A DNA stretch of 64,000 nucleotides. Origin: Aptenodytes patagonicus (taxonomy: Eukaryota; Chordata; Aves; Sphenisciformes; Spheniscidae). Positions 56,044 to 64,000 of the stretch are shown piece by piece. The stretch covers positions 1 through 64,000 of the forward strand of contig NC_134961.1 in NCBI RefSeq assembly GCF_965638725.1, given 5' to 3'. The notes beneath the pieces are model-generated. The model was given only the letters and a program-made list of their open reading frames with translations, made no database searches and was not told the origin of the DNA. The translations under genes were made by a program, and so were the position numbers. Within the stretch, counting starts at the first letter, position 1, and every line of letters begins with the position of its first letter.

Positions 56044-56617
56044 CTGAAGGCAACATACAGAATTAAATGGAGAAACCATACAAAAGAATATATAGAGTGA
56101 TAAAAACTATTTTCGGTCCTTCTTTACATTTAATTTGCAGTAGTGTTAAAAGATAATATATGGTAAATTGATACTGAATACTAATATAATTAGTATGTTC
56201 ATTCTCACACTTACACTGCACAGCAGAAAAACCTAGAGAACTCAGTCAAATTTCAAATACATACAAAAGAAAATGGAAAAAAAGCTTCTCCATCACTTTT
56301 TCCAAAAGACCGTATCTGTGAAAACAAGTAAAAATCTGCAACTTTTAAATGTCTAGTGACTATCTGATGTTATTGAAATATGGTCTTGTTGCTAAGACAT
56401 CATTAAGAATAGAGATTAGCTCTATATGCTACTAAAATTCACAATATCATTGAAGAATGCATTAGTGGGTTTTGCATTACGTTTTGAAATTAAAAGAACT
56501 AAATACTATACAAAGTGCCAGCTTGCTTTGAAGTGGAATGTGATAACAAACAAGCTAAATGTATTTGTTTGTATTGTACTGCTGTTTCCACAAAGAAAAT
56601 AAGAAATGATAGCATAC
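56044..56617 (-). other. KATNIP intron, 0.57 kb
   Basis: Donor GTATGC. Unique AT-rich sequence, no repeat recognised. Confidence 0.75.
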
Positions 56618-57352
56618 CTCCAGTCAAGGTTCCTGAAGCTTTCGCAATTTCTCCTTTAAAGATGCATTGTTCATCTAACACCATTATAATGTCTTTCACA
56701 CCTCTGAAAGAGTGTATGCGAGATTTATTGTAATTCCAAATCCTAATCATAGCTACTTGACAGGAATTCACAAAGTCAATAAAGATAAAGTGAGGTTTTC
56801 CAGGGGTAAAGGGTGCTAGCCAGAGATGCATATCATCCTGGGTCCGATTTACCCCATCAATTAGGTTGGTTATTATTCTGGGATCGTTGCCATAAGCTGG
56901 TAGAATATTTATATCAGGTGGTTCAGCTGTTATTTTTGAAATCTGAACAGGCTCTCCTTTAGAACTGAAAACTTCAATTCCATTAAGACCAACATAATGT
57001 CTGTCTCCCCATGTTGTTTGAATGTCTATCACTAAGTGCTGCCCATAAGGTAAAACAGGAATTTTAAAATCATTTCCATCATGTGCCTCCACAGAATTTT
57101 CTTTTTCTTGCTTTTTTGGTAGTGTTTGTAGTCCCTCTTTTCTCATTTGCTGATACTCTCCAGGACGGTTGATTTTCTGTTGATGGAGAAACTCATCAAA
57201 GATGTCCCCTTGAAAATCCATGTTAGAGATTCGGCCACGATGGGAATAATTAAACTTAACCAAAGAGTTCCACGACTCCTGCAGAGTGTGTTCTTGTTCA
57301 TTGTGCCACTTTGCTCTAGAGGTTGTTATGTCCTTGCTAGAGAAGTCTTCAT
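56618..57352 (-). CDS. KATNIP large exon: complete second DUF4457 repeat
   Basis: This 735 bp exon (phase 1 at both ends) lies between GTTGTTTTCAG and GGAG|GTATGC. The first roughly 90 residues are charged (EDFSSKDITTSRAKWHNEQE, FQGDIFDEFLHQQKINRPGE). Then an uninterrupted DUF4457 unit follows: IDIQTTWGDRHYVGLNGIEV, AEPPDINILPAYGNDPRIIT, DGVNRTQDDMHLWLAPF, MIRIWNYNKSRIHSFRGVKD and VLDEQCIFKGEIAKASG. In contrast, the third and fourth repeats are split over three or four exons. Skipping this exon would keep the frame but remove the whole unit. Confidence 0.96.
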
Positions 57353-59329
57353 CTGAAAACAACATTACACAGGCATTTAATGCATAAACAGGACTGGAAG
57401 CAAACCACTACAACACGGACTTTCCAGAATTATGCTGGTCATATCCGTGTGCCCTTACTGTGAAATTCTGTTATACTAGCACTTTTACATTGCCTGTCTA
57501 TTATGAAGGCTACATGTCCCAATTTCCCTTCCCCGTTCAGACATAACAAAAACAATCACTTTTAAATATTGAAGAGCAGAGCACATGCCAAGATACAAAA
57601 ATGCAACTAAGTTTGAGACCGTGAATTCTTGCCTCAATACTTACAGAAATTGGGATTTGGCCCAGCGATACTTATCGTGTGGCTGTCACAATAGTTGAAA
57701 TAATCTGTCTGCATTTCTGCAGATCTTTCATACAGTTGGAAATGGCTGAACTGGCTAAGTTTCTAGACCATTATAGAGAAAAGCTGGTGCTTCCTGTCAA
57801 AATCAGCCACGTGTATGTAAAGAAAAGCGGTGAGAAAAGAAGTAGGTTCAGCATACAAGGAGCGTTGCATTCTATGCAGGTAATGTACAAACATTTTTCT
57901 CACTTTTCAGCAAGTGTGAGATGTAGAAGGGGATGACATGAGAAAGTATCTAATGGGAACGCAGCGGGGGCGACAAATTAGAGGGGCACAGTGGGAGCAA
58001 AGCATGCTCTCCTTGTGACTGCACTGAGGAGCTGCTTAATTTCCATCTCTAAACAATTAAGAGCAGAAAATAACAAAGATTTTCAATAAAGCTGTCACAT
58101 ATGTATTTTCTTCAAATAAATGAAGAAAAGCAAGTGGAGTACTAAAAAATTACAGGCCCATGGGCTAGATTTTACTTCTGTACAATGTCCTTGAGTGTAT
58201 ACTAAAACAAATGGTTATCAAGAATAAATGCCAATTGCGACAAAATGCAAAGTAATGTTTTCCCAAAAGACTGCTCAAGACTAACTTTGAACTTTGTTTT
58301 TGGAAACACTGGGAAAGAAGCAATGTTCCTAATCTATCTATGGCCAATAACCATTTACTCTGGGGACAAGCGAGATAAAAATAAGAATTTTAAAGCAGAT
58401 GGGAAACTACCTGAAAGAGGGTTGTCTTCCAGAATGAAAGGCTGGAGACCAACCTGGCCACTCCTCCCCACTCCACAAGGGAAATACAGATAGGAAGCAA
58501 AAGGTACGTATTTCAGAGAACATCAGTCATTTGTAAGTCACTTTCTTGTTCAAACCATTGTCCATATGGATACACATGGGGTGGGTGATCCCAAACAGTA
58601 CTTCCCAGAGCCTCACAATTTACGTGAAGAAGATACTGTATATATATTTACCACTTTAAAATGTCAAAGCTTGAAAATTTCAGGATGAGCATGTACAGAA
58701 GAGTATTTGACATCCATTGGCTTTCCTTGTTTTGGAGGTTTTTTCCCTTTTTTTCTTTTAACTTTTTTTTTAATGTGAAGTACTTCAAGCAGTACAGAGA
58801 TTACAACTCTGAAGCACTTCTACAGCAGTTCAACAGGAGTGATTTTCAATGGGAGGTTAAAAGGTTTGTTAGCTACATTAAGGAATGACAACAGGAGAAG
58901 CAGAGCTCTGAAAGGAAAGCCGAGAATAGCCCGAAAGCAGAGGTCAATGGCTGAAAGCTTACAGGGTTTGGCATTTTTTTTAGAATCTATAATTTATTAT
59001 TTTTATTAGAGCCATGTGAACAATAAACTCTGCATGTAGATAAGAGTATCCCACTTGCAGATGTTACAGATGCTTTCCCAGCCTTCTGCATGCCTGAGAA
59101 GATTGTATGATGGATGCTGTCCTAGAGTCCACGAATAATGACACTTCAAACGTGCATCTCCCCTGTGGGTTTTGGAGGGGTGTCTTGAATCACCAAGTCC
59201 CTTGTCCTGCTTCTGCTGGCAACGCACACCACACAATTCCTCTCAAAACTTTAGTAAACTATATTTTGGGGCAACACTAGCTTGAAAAAAACCACCTTTC
59301 TTCTCCCTCTGTTGTGCTATCTCATTTTT

Positions 59330-59940
59330 ACTCCCTGCAGTTATAAATAGCAATCATATTTCCATGCTGCAATCACACGCTTCATTTCCCAAATCATTCT
59401 AAAAGCTCTCTTCTGTATCTGTTCCACTTCATAATCAGCTTTCCTGAAAATGGATGATCAGAACTGCAGTTTTCCAACTGATGTCTCACGAGTGCCTGTG
59501 TTGAGATATTAACATCTCCCTAACTAACAGAAATGCCTCTGCTGATACATCCTCAGAGTGCACTGCTATAATCACGCCTGCGTCACACAAGCATTTCATA
59601 GTCAATCTGTTATCAACTACTCAACCAAGATCCTTCTCTTCCTCGGTCATTTGCAATTGGTGATTACTCGGCTTACAACTTAATTTTTTGTTATTAGTCC
59701 CCAAATGACCTTGCAAGCAGTACTATTGAATTGCATTCCATTGCTATTACTCCAGTCCTCAAGTTCATCTTTCTGCGCAGTTCTTCAATCTTCTTAACTC
59801 ATAATACCCCAAATTATATGTTACTTGCAAATTTTACCAGCATACTTCCAACATTTCCTTTGCACGTTAAACCAGTTATCAAAGACAAATTCTATGTTTT
59901 TAAAGCAACATTAACTCGAGCCAAGTATGCATGTACGTGC
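59330..59940 (-). repeat. Ancient CR1 LINE, 3' part, inverted
   Basis: CTGTATCTGTTCCACTTC, AACTGATGTCTCACGAGTGC, AGAAATGCCTCTGCTGATAC, GATCCTTCTCTTCCTCGGTC, TTATTAGTCCCCAAATGACC and TTGCAAATTTTACCAGCATA follow, in reverse complement, the known order of old amniote CR1 sequence. No frame survives. Confidence 0.78.
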
Positions 59941-60929
59941 TATTTCTAATTTCTGCTGTTCTCGTTATTCTTCATTTAATGACCGAAGACGTGCTGTGAC
60001 ATTGCATATGAGCTTGGGCAGCCTCCCCTTTGTCACATACTGCTATTGGGAAACTGCAGTTCCCCTAGCCCCGTACCAATTAAAATTCACCACTCTTAGG
60101 GAAACACTTAAAACTGTTTCCCTGTTGTTAATGCTCACTCAGCTCCACTTTGAAGATGGCTTTACCCTGCACAGTGCAGTACAGAGAGAACAAAAGCTGG
60201 TAGACGGCATACAATTTTCCCAGGGACAAACACATATTGGGAGTTTTAAGCACCAGATGACAAAACCTGCTCTGAGCAAAATTAGAGGACATTATAATTA
60301 TCATATCATGATAACCCTCATCTTATAGTTTACATTAAAACTCCTAAATTGTTACAATTTTTACAACTGAACATAAATTACTAAGGTGGGATTTATTTAC
60401 AGTTTCCATAACGTTGACAAGTTTTTAATCTAACAGAGACACTGTAAAATGTGTGAAACAGCAAACAGGCTGTGGTGAGTGGGTGAGTGAAGGGATGATG
60501 GCAGTTATTCCAACTACTTCCGTACTTTTTTCTTCTTTGAGGTATAATTTCAGAGATACTTACAAAATTGCTGTTTTCTCCACAGAGGGGCAGAGAAGGA
60601 AAAAGTCAGACATTCTAAGTTTAGAAAGAACCACTTTCTTCAGCTTTGTCTGAAAACTTCATGCAATACCTGCTGTAGATTTGAACTGGCATTCCTGCAT
60701 TTAGGCATGCTTCCTGTCCCTCATGACCATAACTTTAATGTAAACACCCAAATACAATTCACAGCAAGCTACACTTTCATGCAAATTGTTCTGATGGTTA
60801 ATTTTACTAAATCACACCCAAAATTTCAATTCGTATTTTTGTAACCTCTTCTTCCCATTCTCTGGGCCTTGTTGTCCTTGTTCTGCCAGACTCTGTTTAT
60901 TTGAGACAAGTTACTGAATGCTGAAGAAT

Positions 60930-61250
60930 TACAGAATGCCAAAGAAGAACTTCAGAACTTGCCCCATTCTCACATTCTTCCCTGGGGACTGTTGGTTACT
61001 GCCAGAGGCAGAACACAACTACACAAATCTGGATCCCCCACCTCCAACAGGATCCAGGCGAACTAAAAAACATTTGGAGAAAGATGACAAGGATAATCAA
61101 AAGCATGGACCAGGTAACAGCTAAATTTACTAGAAAACTCTTCATAAATGAGCAGAGATGTCTGAGGGAGAGGTTTGAAAGAGGTATGTAATGTCATGAG
61201 CAGAGAAGGGAAAATAAGGGCAGTTTTCCATTCACTCTGAATAAATGTAT
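60930..61250 (+). repeat. Possible ancient CR1 LINE fragment
   Basis: GAGAAAGATGACAAGGATAA and GGTTTGAAAGAGGTATGTAA with GTCATGAGCAGAGAAGGG loosely follow the CR1 region just before the 3' end. The match is weak and boundaries are uncertain. Confidence 0.4.
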
Positions 61251-61599
61251 TCAGCATATATTCTCATTGAGAAAGACACAAACCTGCTACACAAATAAAC
61301 TCTGCAAATTTACTCACTACCTTAAGGTCACACACGCCTTAATCTTTTTGCAGATTTTCACTGATATTAGCAAGCATTTGCTGTCTGCAGAACTGTCAAT
61401 TTTTAGAGTACAATTTACCGAAATTTAGTCTTCAGTCTCCTCCAAATAAATTTAAAAACACCAACTCAGAAGGTAAATTTTTCAGAAAAAGAGCATTTCA
61501 CGTCAGGTGTAGGACAAGGAGAGAGACTCTGAGCATTGTCATAATATGAATGAGAAAAACTGAATACTGCAAGCACCACAAACAAAACCCCACTGTCTA

Positions 61600-61655
61600 T
61601 ACCTCTGTGAAGCTCAAGAAGTCCCTTCCAACCTAAATGATTCTGTGCTTCTGCA
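61600..61655 (+). repeat. CR1 LINE 3' terminus
   Basis: AGCTCAAGAAGTCCCTTCCA followed by ACCTAAATGATTCTGTGCTT is the last part of an avian CR1. Only the end is present. Confidence 0.7.
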
Positions 61656-61707
61656 AAATGGAGAACATGCAAGCGCTTGCACTAAGGTTGCTGTTGTGAG
61701 CTCTTAC

Positions 61708-62605
61708 CTTTGAGTGCGGAATCATCTTCTCTGAGATTTATAGTGTTTAAACCCTCCTTTTTTACATATCTGACACTCCTCCTTCCACTTGTAGGGTACT
61801 GTAAGCTGCAGCAATTTTTGTTAGAAAGTTGGTCCGAAATGTCCAAGCCCACACCACCATCCTTTCTGGTTAGCATTTGTGGTCTCTCATCTCCATTTGC
61901 ATTTCTACTACTGGATCTTCCCAGCTCATTTCTCTGACATTTGACATCCTCATTAGTCAGATCTGAAAAGATTTTCATGATTCCATCTGACTGTGTTTGA
62001 AATTTCAAGCCTACACAATGTTCCGTAGCAAGCCAGGAAGGCTTCTGCTTACTGGAAGTAACTTGATTATTCTCTGTTTCTTGGAAAGATGACTGTAACC
62101 AAGAAGGAATTGCACCTGTAGAATCAGACAATTTTCTTCCTGTTAGCTTTTCCATTTGCTCACTCAAAGTAAGTTCATCATCAGATTGAACATGCTCTGT
62201 AACTGCTTGTACTGTTGCATTCTCTTTGGCATCTTTTAAACAAACTTGAGATGGTAACAATTTTAGATCATCCTCTAACTCAGGCAAATTTTTCTTTGTA
62301 AAGCTGACTGAGTTCATCTTATGCTCAAGAAGATTTTCTTCTGGCAGAGAGTTCCAGTTTAGTGAAGTACTGTTTGACTGTAAGCATTTAAAATGTAGGT
62401 CTGCTTTCTTCTCTGTGACTGCAGGTGCATTTACTTCTTTCCTTTCATTTGAAAAATATGCAGAGATACCTTGCTTGTGATCTGTAAGGTCAATTGTAGT
62501 GCTATGGTCAGCAAGGAGATCTCCAGAGGCTCTCTCTAATTCACCATCAAATACAAGGTTCTCATCAACATATAACTTCACCTTCTTTGCTCCAACACCA
62601 AGGTC
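61708..62605 (-). CDS. KATNIP large exon: end of an earlier repeat plus disordered middle region
   Basis: The acceptor TTATTTTTGTAG opens an 898 bp exon starting in phase 0. The first 35 residues (DLGVGAKKVKLYVDENLVFD, GELERASGD) are the terminal strand of a DUF4457 unit, like VLDEQCIFKGEIAKASG in the next exon. About 260 polar residues follow, rich in Ser, Asn, Glu and Lys with no folded domain (QMEKLTGRKLSDSTGAIPSW is one conserved-looking patch). The donor CAAAG|GTAAGAG leaves in phase 1; the next exon supplies the AT that completes an Asp codon. This is the most 5' exon in the window. Confidence 0.92.
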
Positions 62606-64000
62606 CTACAAAAATAAAAGTAGGAAGATTTCAATTAAGCTGTTTAAGCATTAGATATCACTGTTCTGGAACTCTGACATTTGAACACTTAATCAATAAA
62701 CAGATGAAAACAATTAAAACCCTGTATCAGTAACATGCTTTTGACTACTTTTTAAGCAAAAGCTCAAACAACTGAAAAATACTGTGGAATATTTAAGATT
62801 TTATTTAAAAGGACTAAAAACACTGCTAGACACTACTATGAACCATTTTGGCTGACAAGGCTTTAGAAAAGCTTGAGCGAAGAAGCCTAGATTAAGTATA
62901 ATTGTATTTGATCAGAACATAAATTCCAGAGGCACATTTTGCTTCAGCACCCTTAAGATTCACCACTTTCATGACATGTTCCACAGCGAACAACCACCCA
63001 GATCAAAGCCACTAGAGTTAAAAAGAGTTATAAAGAGTTATAGAAATACAGGGCTGGAAAGGACATTAAAAAAAATCATCCAGTCCATCTCCTTCCACTG
63101 AAGAACGTAAAATAACCTATACCGTTGTGAAGAAAACTGTTTTTAACAATTTTCAAATAATCTGCCTTGATGGCTTATTCCAACACTTAACTAGCCTTTT
63201 AAATAGAAGGCCTTTATCTCAGACACAACTCTGCCACTCACAACTTTATCTCTATGTTCTCCTTTTCTGTGGCACCCACTAAAACATGATTTTTTTCATT
63301 CCATTGAAGTTGGAACTAATGTTCTTTCCATTCTCTCTATCATTTCCATCTAACCGTTTCTCCCTCTTAACAAAAATACTGATATCTTCAAAGAAAATAC
63401 AGAAGATGAGACAAAATCCATCTCCTTTCTGCCCTCTAAATTTCAGTCACATGTCCATCACGTGGAGTCTTTAAAGACTCTCTGTTCTTTCCTTATTTTC
63501 ACAGAAACTGAGAAGATTTTCATGAAAGTAAGAAGCTTCAGTTTCACCCCTCTTGCTCATCTCCTGGATGTCATTTTTCTTTGAATACGGATTTAAATTT
63601 TCCTGCTCCCAGCCTAAACCAGTTACTTGTACCAGGAGTACAAGTGTCTCCAGTTCTTCACTCCTGCATGCACTCTTTACAGCTTACAAGTCTTTATAGC
63701 TTCCATTCTACTGCTTTCCAAATAATTATACGTATGAGGCGAAAAATGTAACATGGACCTACATAGGGGGAAAAACAGAAGATGCAGCCATAGCAGGAAA
63801 GCTACGGTTGAGGGAGGGGAGTAGCTGTAGGAATGCGAGACACAGACCTGATACATTCCTGATAGAAAAAGATAACCTTCACTAGCTTCTCAGAGAACAG
63901 CTGTAAACCCAGTTTAATTGGCCATTATGTCATGGCTGCCTGTGTTACTCCTAGAGTATCATAAAGCGCTGTATGTCTGTACTGATGCATTTGGCCATAA
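62606..64000 (-). other. KATNIP intron (continues past the window), with CR1 tail
   Basis: No further exon is visible before the window ends. A CR1 tail lies at 63040-63290. Small open frames here lack splice sites and family motifs. Confidence 0.7.
63040..63290 (-). repeat. CR1 LINE 3' end, inverted
   Basis: ATAGAAATACAGGGCTGGAA, GGACATT, ATCATCCAGTCCATCTCC and then TGGCTTATTCCAACACTTAA match a reversed CR1 tail of moderate age. Confidence 0.75.

Larger units (their letters stand above)
57353..61707 (-). other. KATNIP intron, 4.4 kb, with ancient CR1 copies
   Basis: Contains an inverted ancient CR1 (59330-59940), a weaker candidate at 60930-61250, and a CR1 terminus at 61600-61655. An antisense frame bounded by splice-like sites lies at 57723-57879. 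Remaining sequence is unremarkable. Confidence 0.75.

Overview
The window is vertebrate nuclear DNA, almost certainly from a bird. It carries many CR1 LINE fragments, both modern avian copies ending in the ATTCTATG-type repeat and much older amniote copies. It also holds LTRs of a family common in neoavian birds, and widely spaced exons with GT-AG introns. Bacterial gene logic (operons, ribosome binding sites) does not apply, and most open frames are chance.

Region by region. (1) 1-9703 is non-coding or intronic sequence with no gene I can support. (2) 9704-13588, plus strand: the 3' end of a BEN-domain gene. Two exons are well supported: a Ser/Thr/Pro-rich exon at 12042-12647 and a terminal coiled-coil plus BEN exon at 13162-13588. 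A phase-compatible upstream exon at 9704-9842 is tentative. (3) 13589-27953 is the interval between two convergent genes; it holds scattered CR1 tails, homopolymers and a short hairpin. (4) 27954-62605, minus strand: thirteen exons of KATNIP (KIAA0556, katanin-interacting protein), about 1,025 codons with every exon junction in phase. They cover the C-terminal two-thirds of the protein, including three full DUF4457-type repeats and the end of an earlier one. The 5' exons lie beyond position 64000, and the last few codons and 3' UTR were not located. (5) 62606-64000 is KATNIP intron with a CR1 tail.

The KATNIP introns hold most of the mobile DNA: a 3.2 kb decayed CR1 with recognisable ORF1 esterase tail, endonuclease and reverse transcriptase; two opposed LTR copies of one family; and at least four ancient CR1 copies. 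Nothing suggests that the two genes work together. KATNIP acts at microtubules and the ciliary base. The BEN gene is probably nuclear and DNA- or chromatin-binding. They are convergent neighbours. The points most worth a second look are the BEN gene itself (not the neighbour expected from the human map), two consecutive weak GTATCC donors around a frame-neutral KATNIP exon, a microsatellite in the branch-site region of a KATNIP intron, and the inverted LTR pair.
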